A stretch of DNA of 64,000 nucleotides from Aureimonas altamirensis (GCF_023702225.1 NZ_JAMQCO010000001.1:124001-188000); one strand, 5' to 3'; counted from the stretch's first letter, positions 1 through 9,339 are shown. Notes: generated by a model not told the origin, from the sequence alone. Translations and numbers: made by a program.

Positions 1-1
1 G

Positions 2-286
<285 letters not shown>

Positions 287-306
287 TCGGGTCTCCGGAG
301 CATTCG

Positions 307-1239
307 ATGGTTAAAGCGCGTGTAGCAGTAACTGGCGCATCCGGCTTCGTCGGGCGATGGCTTATGGCGCATTTCAGGTCGATGGAAGTTGATGCCGTTC
401 CCTTTTTCGACAATGCCGGCGCTGGCCTCGAGGATGCGGCCGGCATCAGGTCGATCCTGGCGAAGCTTCAGCCGGACGCCGTCGTGCATCTTGCGGCGGT
501 GGCAGCGCCGGCGGATGCTCGCAAAGCGCCCGTGGCCGCGTTCAACACAAATCTGATCGGGACGTTGAACCTCGCGTCGGCCATCCTGGATGTCCGTCCG
601 CAGACACGTATGATCTTTTCCGGCAGTTCCGAGGCATACGGCAGATCATTTGCCACGATCGCCGAACCGCTCGATGAGAACGCCCCACTCGAGCCACAAA
701 CCCTTTATGGCGTAACGAAGGCGTCGGCCGACATGCTGCTGGGCCAAATGGCGGCTGATGGATTGAATGTCGTTCGGTTCAGGCCGTTCAACCACACCGG
801 TCCGGGACAATCGGACTCTTACGTCGTGCCGGCTTTTGCGCGCCAGATCGCCCGGATCGAGGCGGGGCGGCAGAAGCCGATCATCGAGGTGGGCGATCTC
901 GAGGCCGAGCGGGATTTCTCGGACGTCCGCGATATCGTGCGAGCCTACGCGCACGCCGCCACCATGGCCGAACCGCTCCCGGCGGGCATCGCTATCAATC
1001 TCGCGAGCGGCATACCACGCCCGATCTCCCTCGTTCTAGACCGATTGAGAGAGATGAGCCGGACATCGATAGAGATCAGGGCGGATCCAATGAAATTCGG
1101 CGCGGTCGGCACGCGCCGTGCCGTTGGGAACGCAACTCGCGCGAATGGCCTTCTGGACTGGCGTGCCGAGATACCTTTCGAAAAGACGCTGCATGACGTT
1201 CTCGAGGCGTGGCGTGCCGAATCGCCAAGCCTAATCTAA
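307..1239 (+). CDS. rmd: NAD-dependent epimerase/dehydratase, likely GDP-4-keto-6-deoxymannose reductase
   Basis: This 310-residue extended short-chain dehydrogenase has a Rossmann TGASGFVG motif at residues 9-16. The catalytic serine lies in the FSGSSEAYG segment (about 105-108) and Tyr134-x3-Lys138 is in YGVTK. FRPFNHTGPGQ and the ERDFSDVRD motif are typical of Rmd/GDP-sugar reductases. Following gmd by 20 bp, it most likely reduces GDP-4-keto-6-deoxymannose to GDP-D-rhamnose. A GDP-6-deoxytalose reductase or a related epimerase is possible on sequence alone. ATG at 307 is chosen because the fold begins at once (VKARVAVTGASG); an upstream in-frame ATG at 208 would overlap gmd and add non-homologous residues. 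Confidence 0.85.
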   Translation: MVKARVAVTGASGFVGRWLMAHFRSMEVDAVPFFDNAGAGLEDAAGIRSILAKLQPDAVVHLAAVAAPADARKAPVAAFNTNLIGTLNLASAILDVRPQTRMIFSGSSEAYGRSFATIAEPLDENAPLEPQTLYGVTKASADMLLGQMAADGLNVVRFRPFNHTGPGQSDSYVVPAFARQIARIEAGRQKPIIEVGDLEAERDFSDVRDIVRAYAHAATMAEPLPAGIAINLASGIPRPISLVLDRLREMSRTSIEIRADPMKFGAVGTRRAVGNATRANGLLDWRAEIPFEKTLHDVLEAWRAESPSLI

Positions 1240-1276
1240 GAGCCTGCAGCTACTAAGAACGCAGAAGGTTTGTCCC

Positions 1277-4200
1277 ATGGTGGATGCGTCCGATAAAGTC
1301 CTTATGGTGATCCCGTCCATAAACGGTGGCGGACTCCTGCGCCGAATGTTGCCGACGTTGCGGTTCGATCCGTCCCGGGTTGTCGTCTTGGATCAGGGAA
1401 GCATCGATGACACTGCAGAGGTCTGTGCCGAATCGAACGTGGAACTCGTGCAGTTGTCGCAACCGCACACGTATACTCAAGCATGCAATATCGGGGCCTC
1501 TATCGCCCGCGAACGTGGCGCGCGATACGTCTGCGTATCGAACAACGACATCGTTTTTCGGACCGACGTGATCGGCGCCATGCTCACCGAAATGGAGCGC
1601 GACGACAGGCTGGGAATCGTCGCACCGTCACAGATCATCGTAGACGAAACTCTTGGAGACCAGCCACTATCCTATCGTGTGCGGTGGGACCTCGAGACTG
1701 TCGACTTTTTCCACGAAGTGAAACCGCTGGAATTCGAGCAACGGCGTCTGGAATCCGACTTCTGCGAACTGACCTGCGCGCTTGTTCGATTGTCCGTCAT
1801 CGACGAAATCGGTTTTCTCGACGATGAGTACGGATTCTATCATGAGGATGCCGATTTCGGTTACAGGCTGCGTCAATCCGGCTACAGTTGCGCATATCTG
1901 CCGACTGCGCAGATCGAGCATTTTTCAAGCTCGACGTTCAATAAGGACAAGCTGGCTCTCAAGGCCGAGTACATTGCGAAAAACAAACAGCATTTTGCCA
2001 GGAAAAACCTTGGTTACGGCCTGCATCAGTCGAGACCCTCCCTTCGGCATGCAGATGCCTGGGACGCTTACTGTGTCCGCCTGCACCCGTTCCTGAAGCA
2101 CTATGGTCTGATCAGTCCGGCGCGTCCGGAACTCGTCATGTCGTCGCCCGGCGCGGAAACGCAGGGCTACATCTACACCGCCTATGAGGGAACCGCCCTT
2201 CCCCCATCCTGGAGCCAGGCAAGCGAGCGCTACCAGGGCGTGTTCACCACCTCGCGGGACACATGCGTCCTGTTCCAGGCTGCGGGGTATCGCGACGCGT
2301 TCGTCGCCCCGCTCGGCGTCGAGACCGACGTCTTCAACCCATGGGGACCGTCCAGGCGACTGTTCGATGAGAAGACCTACCTTGCGATCCTGGACCGAAG
2401 TCAGACGCAGGCGCTCGATCTAATCCTTAAGTCCTGGTACCTATTTTCGGCCGATCGCCCCCACGTGAAACTCGTTCTTTTCGGCCTCGGCCTTCTCGAC
2501 AGTTTGGGACGGGCACCGGACTCGCAGTACCGCTGGGGCAATTCGGATATCGCCTGTTTCGCTGCTGAGAGGATCGTTGTTCACGAGGTGGATTCATGGC
2601 CGGATGACGACGATCTGGCCTTTATGTATCGCAGTGTCGATTTCTCGATAGGCGTATCTTCGAACGAGGGGCGCCTAGCGACGATCCTGGAGTCGCACGC
2701 ATGCGGTGTTCCATGCATATTTGCAGATCGCGGCCTGTCCGCGGACTTCAAGTTCGAGGGCTCGCTGGGTTTCGGCGGTGGGCCGGATGCGGGCTTGTCG
2801 ACCGTCACTCCCAAGCATCCTTCGGCCGATGATCTTCTGGAGGCTCTAGTCCGGAGTGATCGTCTCAGTGACGCCGAGCTTGGCGAACTCTCCGAGCGTG
2901 GTCTCTTGCGCGTGCGAAACGGATTCACGGTGCGGAACTCGGCCATGATGGTTCGCAATGCCTTGTCGCAGATACAGCAGCGCGACCCGGAACCAACCAT
3001 CGAGGCTCTCAGGCGAAGGCAAAATTCAGCGAATGCCATAAGCGTCATGCGCAAGGGGCAGTCCACCGCGCTGACGCGACTGGGTGGCATTGCCGCACGG
3101 CGCCTGAAGACTGCCGGGCGCTTGACCGAGCAGTTCGGTGCTGCCTGGGAATCCAAAGGCTTCAAGTCGGCAACCGAGCACACGGCCTCGGAACTCGGTT
3201 ATTTCCTGAAGGCAAGCAAGCAACGATGGATGGGCATGAGGCGTGACCTGTCCCGGCTCGGACAACGGGGCAGCCAGACGGCGACAGCGCTCTACCACAA
3301 GCGACAGCAACCGGTTCAGGGATCGACCCTCCTCGTCGGCTATATAGATGCCCAGTTGGGTCTCGGACAGTCCCTGCGAGGGCTGGCGCTCGCACTCTCG
3401 CACACGAACCGCCCCTTCGCCATCTACCCTTTCACAGTCGGTGTAGAGGAGAGGCGTGGCGCACCCTACATGGCGGAACGGTACGACACGCGACTTGCCC
3501 ACGCGGTGAACGTGATAGAGGTGACCCCCGACGAACTCCCGAAAGTCTTCCGCTCGATAAGCAGTACACGTTTCGATCGAAGCTATAACATTTTGCGTAC
3601 TTACTGGGAGTTATCGCGTGCGCCTGAAAGCTGGCGAACCAAGCTTGCATCGATAAACGAAATCTGGGCTCCGAATGCCTTTGTGGCTGACAGCTTCCGA
3701 ACAGTGTTCGATGGCCCAATAACGGTTATCCCGCCCTGCGTCATTCCGCCTGACATCGACGGCTTGCCGGCGGAGGGGGACGCTCGAGCGCAATTCGGCC
3801 TCGAGGCCGGTCGGTTCTATTTCTTCTTTTCCTTCGACTATTATTCTTTTCTACAACGCAAAAATCCCCTTGCCGTCGTACGCGCGTTCCAGAAGGCATT
3901 TCCCGACCACGCTGCTCGTGTAGGACTGGTCGTCAAGTCGACAGGCTCGGCCGACCACCATCCCGAAGTCAAGAAACAACTGGTTCGCATGGCCAGCTTC
4001 GATGATCGCATCCGCATCATCGACCAATCGCTGTCGCGCGGCCAGATGCTGTCGCTCATGAAAGCGACGGATTGCTACGTATCGTTGCATCGCGCCGAAG
4101 GGTTCGGACTTGGCATGGCAGAGGCCATGACGCTCGGAAAGCCGGTGATCGGTACAAACTATTCCGGAAATACGGAATTTGTCCGGCCAGACACAGCATA

Positions 4201-4459
4201 TCCGATCGCATTTCGTCTCAAGCGTCTGTCGCCGCATGACTACATCTACACCGAAGGCCAGGTTTGGGCCGAGCCGGACGAGATGGATTGCGCAGCGGCC
4301 ATGTTGAAGGTCGTATCGGAGCCGGATGAAGCGAAACGACGAGCGTCAGCAGGCAAGGCTTTTATTCAAGAACGGTTCGGAGTCGAGAATGTCGCGCGAT
4401 TGATCGACGATCGACTAGGAGAAATCCTGGATGGGCTTGGCACGATCACCCAGGCTTAG
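1277..4459 (+). CDS. Large multi-domain glycosyltransferase (GT2 plus two GT-B-like regions)
   Basis: This 1060-residue cytoplasmic glycosyltransferase has at least two, probably three, catalytic-type modules. Residues about 8-230 form a GT2 (GT-A) domain with VIPSINGGGLL, an SNND metal/nucleotide site at 88-91 and a conserved FYHEDADFGYRLRQSG segment. Residues about 300-580 look like the C-terminal half of a GT-B enzyme (AFVAPLGVETDVFNP, ESHACGVPCIFAD). Residues about 690-1050 form a GT1/GT4-type domain with ILRTYWE, IPPCV and HRAEGFGLGMAEAMTLGKPVIGT. The start at 1277 has GAAGG about 8 bases upstream. Following gmd and rmd, it probably extends a rhamnose-containing O-antigen or capsule. Acceptor and linkage cannot be read from sequence. 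Its 3' end overlaps the convergent RgpF-family gene by 14 bp. Confidence 0.85.
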   Translation: MVDASDKVLMVIPSINGGGLLRRMLPTLRFDPSRVVVLDQGSIDDTAEVCAESNVELVQLSQPHTYTQACNIGASIARERGARYVCVSNNDIVFRTDVIGAMLTEMERDDRLGIVAPSQIIVDETLGDQPLSYRVRWDLETVDFFHEVKPLEFEQRRLESDFCELTCALVRLSVIDEIGFLDDEYGFYHEDADFGYRLRQSGYSCAYLPTAQIEHFSSSTFNKDKLALKAEYIAKNKQHFARKNLGYGLHQSRPSLRHADAWDAYCVRLHPFLKHYGLISPARPELVMSSPGAETQGYIYTAYEGTALPPSWSQASERYQGVFTTSRDTCVLFQAAGYRDAFVAPLGVETDVFNPWGPSRRLFDEKTYLAILDRSQTQALDLILKSWYLFSADRPHVKLVLFGLGLLDSLGRAPDSQYRWGNSDIACFAAERIVVHEVDSWPDDDDLAFMYRSVDFSIGVSSNEGRLATILESHACGVPCIFADRGLSADFKFEGSLGFGGGPDAGLSTVTPKHPSADDLLEALVRSDRLSDAELGELSERGLLRVRNGFTVRNSAMMVRNALSQIQQRDPEPTIEALRRRQNSANAISVMRKGQSTALTRLGGIAARRLKTAGRLTEQFGAAWESKGFKSATEHTASELGYFLKASKQRWMGMRRDLSRLGQRGSQTATALYHKRQQPVQGSTLLVGYIDAQLGLGQSLRGLALALSHTNRPFAIYPFTVGVEERRGAPYMAERYDTRLAHAVNVIEVTPDELPKVFRSISSTRFDRSYNILRTYWELSRAPESWRTKLASINEIWAPNAFVADSFRTVFDGPITVIPPCVIPPDIDGLPAEGDARAQFGLEAGRFYFFFSFDYYSFLQRKNPLAVVRAFQKAFPDHAARVGLVVKSTGSADHHPEVKKQLVRMASFDDRIRIIDQSLSRGQMLSLMKATDCYVSLHRAEGFGLGMAEAMTLGKPVIGTNYSGNTEFVRPDTAYPIAFRLKRLSPHDYIYTEGQVWAEPDEMDCAAAMLKVVSEPDEAKRRASAGKAFIQERFGVENVARLIDDRLGEILDGLGTITQA

Positions 4460-5417
4460 CGCCCTTGAGCACCGCCTTGGCCAGTCTCCGAAGAGGAGTT
4501 GGCAGGGCCATATAGATCGGCCCGAGCCGCGCGAGGATGCCGGCACGTCCCGTTGCGGCCGTATCAACGGTTCCAGGCAACGCAGCTGACGCAGGCGACT
4601 CGTAGGGCGACGGAAAGAGAGGATTGGGCTTTGCGACCTCCTGACGCGTGATGGCTTCTATCTTGTCAGCGCCTGTAAGGGGACCGGTCGTCATCAGGGT
4701 CGACAGGGGCATTGTCAGAAAGCCCTGACGGCGCGCCTCCACTGGGAACAGTCGTTCCAGCCCATGAGCGATGGTTCCATCGAGTTGCTTCATCTCCGGC
4801 TCAAAGATGTCGAAGAGACGTTCACTCGCAAGAGCTATCAATGCCCTGCGACGAAACCAGAACATGCTGCCAGCGGCGAAATACGCCCCATCTATGTAGT
4901 CGTCCGGGACAGCAGGCGCGACGGCCTCCATCGCCCGCCGCATCGCATCACCGTTTTCCAGTATCCAGGGCTTCACGGGCAGACAGAACCGATCGGGCGC
5001 CACGAAGCCCACGCGAGGATCTTCCGTCAGTTTGCGGACGATATGGCGGGTACCGGCCGGGTCCGGCAATAGAGAATCCATTACGTCGGCACGCCACCGG
5101 TCTCCGTCTCCACGCTGCGGCGACTTCTTGGTGTGCAGTTTGATGCCGATATCGAATTCGGGCTCCGCCGCCAGTGCCCGCAGGAAGGGGAGTATGTCTC
5201 GCCCCTGATTGGCGGTTTGCAGGATACTGCAGGATACCAGATTGGGTGTATCCGGAACTGCAAGGCGGTCCGCATCCAGGGACGTCGTAAGGACAAGCCT
5301 GAAGGGAACGGACATGCGCCGTGCGATAACGCCACTCATCGCCTGCCATATGTCGGGGTAATGGACCTGCACGAAGACAGAGACTTGCGGCAACGCATCA
5401 TCATACAGTTTGGACAA
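4446..5417 (-). CDS. Rhamnan synthesis protein F (RgpF) family protein
   Basis: This 323-residue protein matches the RgpF/rhamnan synthesis F family, whose members are associated with rhamnose-rich polysaccharides. Recognisable segments are VSVFVQVHYPDIWQ at the N-terminus, ANQGRDILPFL, IGIKLHTKKSPQ, GDRWR and FVAPDRF, in the family's usual order. It begins with TTG at 5417, supported by GGAG seven bases upstream and the absence of a better in-frame start. It converges on the large glycosyltransferase gene with a 14-bp overlap. With gmd and rmd nearby it suggests a D-rhamnan-type glycan. The exact enzymatic role of the family is not settled, so rhamnosyltransferase is an inference. Confidence 0.82.
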   Translation of the reverse strand: MSKLYDDALPQVSVFVQVHYPDIWQAMSGVIARRMSVPFRLVLTTSLDADRLAVPDTPNLVSCSILQTANQGRDILPFLRALAAEPEFDIGIKLHTKKSPQRGDGDRWRADVMDSLLPDPAGTRHIVRKLTEDPRVGFVAPDRFCLPVKPWILENGDAMRRAMEAVAPAVPDDYIDGAYFAAGSMFWFRRRALIALASERLFDIFEPEMKQLDGTIAHGLERLFPVEARRQGFLTMPLSTLMTTGPLTGADKIEAITRQEVAKPNPLFPSPYESPASAALPGTVDTAATGRAGILARLGPIYMALPTPLRRLAKAVLKGAKPG

Positions 5418-5567
5418 GGTCAGTCTCCGGTACGGCTGAGAGTCGAATGTGCTCTAGCCGGCTTGGACGACCCATGTCGACAGGCATAGGGATGTGGCGG
5501 TGATGTCATTACCTAGAGAAGGCCATGCCAATGGCGAGGCCTCCATTTCCATTTTTGCTACGCCGGC

Positions 5568-6869
5568 TCAACCGCCTATGTGCACCGGCCGCTTGCGGAT
5601 CATGAAGGCCGCCGTCAGCGACAGGACGACCGTAGCAAGCACGTAGGCCGCGACGGTGCGCCAGTCGTTGTCGAAGCGCGTAAGGAGCCAGGTGGCGATC
5701 AGCGGTGCGGTGCCACCGGCCAGGGCCGCGCCGATCTGATAGCCGAGCGTGACGCCGGTATAGCGCACGCGGCTCGGGAAGATCTCCGAGAACAGGGTGC
5801 CCAGAACCGCCGTCACCGGCGACCAGATGAACCCGAAGATGATGACGGTGGCGATCGTCAGGAGCACGATGTCGTTCGTGTTCACCATCATGAAATAGGG
5901 GAACACGAACAGGCCCATGGCGACGCAACCCAGCGTATAGACGACCTTGCGCCCGACATAATCCGACAGAAGGCCCATCAGCGGGATCATCACGGTCGAG
6001 ATCGCCGCGCCGATCATCACCGCCGTCAGGATGCTCTCCCGCGCATAGCCCACATTGCTGACGGCATAGCTGACGATGAAGGTGGTGAAGATATAGAAGG
6101 GCGCGGTTTCGGCGACCTTCAGCCCGGCTGCGATCAGCACCTCGCGCCATTGCGTCTGCAGCGTTTCCACCACCGGCATGCGCGCGACCTTGCCTTCCGC
6201 CTTCGTCTTCTTGAAGTCGGGCGTCTCGTCGATACCCGAGCGGATCCACAGGCCGAGGAAGACGAAGCTTGCCGACAAAAGGAACGGAATGCGCCAGCCC
6301 CATGACAGGAATGCGTCCTCGGGAAGGATCAGCAACATTGCGGTGATGGACAGCGTGGCAAGCAGCATGCCGATGGTGACGCCGGTTTGCGGCACCGATC
6401 CGAAGAAGCCCTTGCGGTTTTTGGGAGCGTACTCGTACGCCAGAAGCAGCGCGCCGCCCCACTCGCCGCCGATGCCGAGGCCCTGCACCACCCGCAACAG
6501 GATCAGGATGATCGGCGCCCAGATGCCGATGGTCTCGTAGGTGGGCAGGAGGCCGATGCCGACCGTCGCCGCCCCCATGAGCGACAGGGTGATGACCAGC
6601 GTCCTCTTGCGGCCGATCCGGTCGCCGATATGGGCGAAGATGATGCCGCCGAACGGCCGAATGAAGAAGGTGAGAGAGAAGGACAGGTAGGACAGGAGCA
6701 GCGCGATGGCCGGGTCGGCGCTCGGAAAGAACAGCCTGTTGAACACCAGCGCGGCTGCCGTGCCGTAGAGGAAATAGTCGAACCACTCGATCGAGCTTCC
6801 GATCAGGCTGGCGATCAGCGCCTTGCGCCGGTGCGCCGCGCTGGGCGGGGCCACTGTGTCTGTCGTCAT
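5568..6869 (-). CDS. MFS transporter, metabolite:H+ symporter (MHS) type
   Basis: This 433-residue inner-membrane protein has about 12 hydrophobic helices and the MHS subfamily signatures: SSIEWFDYFLYGTAAALVF in helix 1, GDRIGRKRTL in the first cytoplasmic loop, VVQGLGIGGEWGGALLL and FPSRVRYTG. Members move organic acids, betaines or aromatic acids with protons; the substrate here is unknown. Its ATG at 6869 overlaps the TGA of the upstream dehydrogenase gene (ATGA), so the two are translationally coupled and probably share a substrate. Control by the divergent XRE-cupin regulator is likely. The reading frame continues upstream of 6869, but that part is a shadow of the dehydrogenase gene. Confidence 0.92.
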   Translation of the reverse strand: MTTDTVAPPSAAHRRKALIASLIGSSIEWFDYFLYGTAAALVFNRLFFPSADPAIALLLSYLSFSLTFFIRPFGGIIFAHIGDRIGRKRTLVITLSLMGAATVGIGLLPTYETIGIWAPIILILLRVVQGLGIGGEWGGALLLAYEYAPKNRKGFFGSVPQTGVTIGMLLATLSITAMLLILPEDAFLSWGWRIPFLLSASFVFLGLWIRSGIDETPDFKKTKAEGKVARMPVVETLQTQWREVLIAAGLKVAETAPFYIFTTFIVSYAVSNVGYARESILTAVMIGAAISTVMIPLMGLLSDYVGRKVVYTLGCVAMGLFVFPYFMMVNTNDIVLLTIATVIIFGFIWSPVTAVLGTLFSEIFPSRVRYTGVTLGYQIGAALAGGTAPLIATWLLTRFDNDWRTVAAYVLATVVLSLTAAFMIRKRPVHIGG

Positions 6870-7888
6870 GCGGATGTCCCGTCCTTCAGGTCTAGTATCG
6901 ATTGCCATTGAGCGGCGTCCACGACGATGCCGGTCTGGGCCGTGCGGCGGCAGGCCAGGCGCTTTTCGCCCGGAAGCCGAACATCGCCGGAGGCGAGGAT
7001 GGTCCGAATCAACAGCTCCACGCGGTCGGCGAAGGGCGCCAGCGGTGCCGATGCCCGGGTTGGGTCGATCAGGATGACGGTCTGGCCGGTGCGCGGCGTC
7101 TGCGCGCCCGGATAGGCGCTCCAGTCCACCTCGAACGAGAATTGCCCGCCAACCAGCGCCGCGCACAGGAGTTCCACCATCAAGGCGATGGCGGTGCCCT
7201 TGTGGCCGCCGAAGGCCAGAAGGGCTCCGCCTTCCAGAATGGCGGCCGGGTCCGTCGTCGGATCGCCCCTGGCGTCCACGCCGATGCCATCCGGCACCGC
7301 CCGCCCTTCGCGCGCGGCCACGCGGACGTCGCCATGCGCCATGGTGGATGTCGCCATGTCGAACACCAGCGGCGCGCCCTCCGCGCGCGGTGTCGCAAAC
7401 GCCACCGGGTTTGTGCCGTAGACCGGCTTGCTTCCGCCCGGATGCACCACGACCGCCATGGAATTGATGACGGAAAGGGCGACGAAGCCGGCCTGTGCGT
7501 AGGGCTCTATATCCAGATACAGGGCGCCGAGATGATGCGAGTCGCGAATGGCCAGGATCGCTATGCCGTTCTGCCGCGCCTTCTCTTCCAGCAAAGAGCG
7601 GGCGGCCGCATGGGCCGGAAGGGTGAAGCCGTTGCGCGCGTCCACCCTGACGAAGCCGGGGGCGACATCCTCCACCGACGGCTCGGCACGGCCGTCTACC
7701 CATCCGCTGCGCAGCGTCGAGACGTAGCCCGCCATGCGGAAGAGCCCGTGGCTCTTGCTGCCGTCGCGCGTGGCGGACGCGCAATTGGCCGCCAGGGCGG
7801 CCGCCACCGTGTCCGAACAGCCATGAGACACAAGGATGTCCCGAAGCGCCGACGTCAACTCGTCGAACGACAATGATATTTCCGCCAC
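6866..7888 (-). CDS. Ldh2/malate dehydrogenase-family NAD(P)H oxidoreductase
   Basis: This 340-residue enzyme belongs to the malate/L-lactate dehydrogenase family (Ldh2, PF02615), which includes ureidoglycolate dehydrogenase, 2,3-diketogulonate reductase and delta-1-piperideine-2-carboxylate reductase. Visible family features are SKSHGLFR with His47, the IRDSHHLGALYLD segment near residues 114-126, YGTNPVAFATPR, and GHKGTAIALMVELL. It therefore probably interconverts a 2-hydroxy (or imino) acid and a 2-oxo acid. GTG at 7888 is chosen because GGAGG lies about six bases before it; a longer upstream frame has no such site. It is coupled to the MHS transporter gene by ATGA and divergent from the XRE-cupin regulator. 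The substrate cannot be named. Confidence 0.88.
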   Translation of the reverse strand: MAEISLSFDELTSALRDILVSHGCSDTVAAALAANCASATRDGSKSHGLFRMAGYVSTLRSGWVDGRAEPSVEDVAPGFVRVDARNGFTLPAHAAARSLLEEKARQNGIAILAIRDSHHLGALYLDIEPYAQAGFVALSVINSMAVVVHPGGSKPVYGTNPVAFATPRAEGAPLVFDMATSTMAHGDVRVAAREGRAVPDGIGVDARGDPTTDPAAILEGGALLAFGGHKGTAIALMVELLCAALVGGQFSFEVDWSAYPGAQTPRTGQTVILIDPTRASAPLAPFADRVELLIRTILASGDVRLPGEKRLACRRTAQTGIVVDAAQWQSILDLKDGTSA

Positions 7889-7924
7889 TGCCCCTCCAGC
7901 CGGTCGACAAGCAGAAGCTTGTGT

Positions 7925-7955
7925 CCGATAATGATCATGTTTCCTATAATGAACA
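7925..7955. promoter_or_regulatory. Direct repeats, probable operator between dehydrogenase and XRE-cupin genes
   Basis: Two copies of a 13-base motif, CCGATAATGATCA (7925-7937) and CCTATAATGAACA (7943-7955), match at 11 of 13 positions and start 18 bp apart. The second copy contains TATAAT (7945-7950), a good -10 element for the regulator gene. The repeats lie in the only gap between the divergent genes, so binding by the XRE-cupin protein is a reasonable inference. Confidence 0.45.
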
Positions 7956-7993
7956 CGGTTGGATTGCACAGGTCAATCCGAAAGGCATCGTCG

Positions 7994-8632
7994 GTGACAC
8001 CCACATCCGAACCGCATGAGGCAGTCGTATCGGCACATCTCGTGCAGACGCGGATCGATCGCTTCGGCCAGCGGATCAAAAGCCTGCGGCGGGACCGCGG
8101 CCTGACCGTCAGGGACCTGGCCGCGCGCTGCGGCGTTGCCGCGTCGACGATTTCCAAGGTCGAGAATGCGCGCATGTCGCCAACCTACGACATCATCCTG
8201 CGCCTGGCACTCGGCCTCGGGGTGGAGATGGAAGCACTATTCGTCGACGAAGCGACCGGCATGCGGTCGGGTCGCCGCTCGGTCACGCGTGCCGGCGGCG
8301 GTGCGCGCGTCAGGGCGCAGCATTACGATTACGAGATGCTGTCGGCGGATGTCTCCAACAAGCGGTTCCACCCCATCGTCGCCACCATCGGCAAGGGGGA
8401 GACGATCTCTTCCAGCGATTACGTGCGCCATGCAGGCGAAGAGTTCGTCTATGTACTCTCAGGATCGGTACGCATCCTGACGGACCTGTATGAACCTCTT
8501 GTCCTCGGCGTCGGCGACAGTTGCTATTTCGATTCCGCGATGGGGCATGTGCTGGTCTCGGAGGGGTCCGGTGTCGCGACCGTGCTTTGGGTCGCCTCCG
8601 ACCTCGTCGCAGAACTCGATCGAGCCTCATGA
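7994..8632 (+). CDS. XRE-family transcriptional regulator with C-terminal cupin domain
   Basis: The protein has an N-terminal XRE helix-turn-helix (about residues 22-82: RIKSLRRDRGLTVRDLAARCG then ASTISKVENARMSPT) and a C-terminal cupin (about 130-208: HAGEEFVYVLSGSVRI, LGVGDSCYFDSAMGHVL). Such two-domain regulators usually sense a small metabolite through the cupin and control an adjacent catabolic or transport operon, here the divergent Ldh2/MHS pair. GTG at 7994 is preferred because AAAGG precedes it by eight bases and it lies downstream of the -10 element at 7945. Earlier TTG and ATG codons in the same frame lie on or before that promoter. The start is uncertain, the function is not. Confidence 0.88.
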   Translation: MTPTSEPHEAVVSAHLVQTRIDRFGQRIKSLRRDRGLTVRDLAARCGVAASTISKVENARMSPTYDIILRLALGLGVEMEALFVDEATGMRSGRRSVTRAGGGARVRAQHYDYEMLSADVSNKRFHPIVATIGKGETISSSDYVRHAGEEFVYVLSGSVRILTDLYEPLVLGVGDSCYFDSAMGHVLVSEGSGVATVLWVASDLVAELDRAS

Positions 8633-8711
8633 ACGACCCCAGACATAGATGACGATCTGTACCGGACACATGGGTAACACTTTTCGCGGGAGGTGGGATC
8701 GTTACCGGGAA

Positions 8712-8728
8712 TGTAGCCATAAGCTACA
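8712..8728. promoter_or_regulatory. Perfect inverted repeat upstream of relE-type toxin gene
   Basis: TGTAGC (8712-8717) and GCTACA (8723-8728) are perfect complements around a 5-base spacer and end 8 bp before the toxin start codon. Toxin-antitoxin operons are usually autoregulated by the antitoxin, which binds such palindromes over the promoter. This is the likely operator. Confidence 0.5.
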
Positions 8729-8736
8729 AAGAGGTC

Positions 8737-8985
8737 ATGAGGGAGATCACATACCGACCCGCCGCAGTGAAAGCCCTTCGCAGAATGCCCGCGAATACGG
8801 CGCGCCGGATCGTCAGCAAGATCGAGACCTACGCTTCGGACCCATCGTCGCAGGACAACGACGTCACGAAGCTTCAGGGCCGCGATGGCATTCGGCTTCG
8901 CGTTGGAGACTGGCGTGTTATCATGCAGGATGGTGAAGTCCTCGACGTTCTCAACATCGGCCCGCGTGGTGGGGTCTACGACTGA
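8737..8985 (+). CDS. Type II toxin, RelE/ParE superfamily
   Basis: This 82-residue protein has a RelE fold pattern: ITYRPAAVKALRRMP at the N-terminus, KLQGRDGIRLRVGDWRVIM in the centre and a short C-terminal strand (VLDVLNIGPRGGVYD). RelE-type toxins are mRNA endonucleases that act at the ribosome; catalytic basic residues such as Arg in RLRVGDWRV are present. GAGG lies two bases before the start region. The antitoxin gene follows after 12 bp, so the order is toxin first as in higBA-type systems. It sits next to a tRNA gene, a common place for acquired modules. Length is normal, so it looks intact. Confidence 0.87.
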   Translation: MREITYRPAAVKALRRMPANTARRIVSKIETYASDPSSQDNDVTKLQGRDGIRLRVGDWRVIMQDGEVLDVLNIGPRGGVYD

Positions 8986-8997
8986 AAGGAGACCACC

Positions 8998-9327
8998 ATG
9001 AATGAGATGGTGACCATCGAAAAGACCGAGTACGAAAGGCTCCTGAACGCTGCCGACGACTTGGCAGATATCATCGCCTACGACCGCGCAATGACAGAGG
9101 GCGGAGAGTCTATCCCTGCCGAGTTCGTCAAGCGCATGATCGAAGGCGAAAGCCCGCTTCGCGTCTATCGCGATCTGCGCGGCCTTACGCAGGCTCGGCT
9201 TTCAGAAAATTCCGGGGTCAACCGAGTCCAGATTGCCGATATTGAGGCGGGTCGGAAATCAGGATCCGTCGATACGATAAGAAAGCTTGCCACCGCCTTA
9301 TCGGTGTCGATCGACGATCTGGCGTAG
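8998..9327 (+). CDS. Helix-turn-helix antitoxin of the RelE-type pair
   Basis: This 109-residue protein has an N-terminal toxin-binding part (MNEMVTIEKTEYERLLNAADDLAD, then an acidic linker) and a C-terminal XRE HTH (about 55-109: YRDLRGLTQARLSENSG, VNRVQIADIEAGRKSGS). It should neutralise the preceding toxin and repress the operon at the palindrome at 8712-8728. The start has AAAGGAG upstream with good spacing. Having the HTH at the C-terminus with the toxin gene first fits HigA/RelB-hybrid antitoxins. It ends 60 bp from the 3' end of the convergent tRNA gene. Confidence 0.85.
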   Translation: MNEMVTIEKTEYERLLNAADDLADIIAYDRAMTEGGESIPAEFVKRMIEGESPLRVYRDLRGLTQARLSENSGVNRVQIADIEAGRKSGSVDTIRKLATALSVSIDDLA

Positions 9328-9339
9328 TGATCCAGTGGG

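Noticed and set aside
5509-6786. A long minus-strand frame with basic, His/Arg-rich translation overlapping the MHS transporter.
   Set aside because: It is the out-of-frame shadow of a clear 12-helix transporter gene and has no family features.
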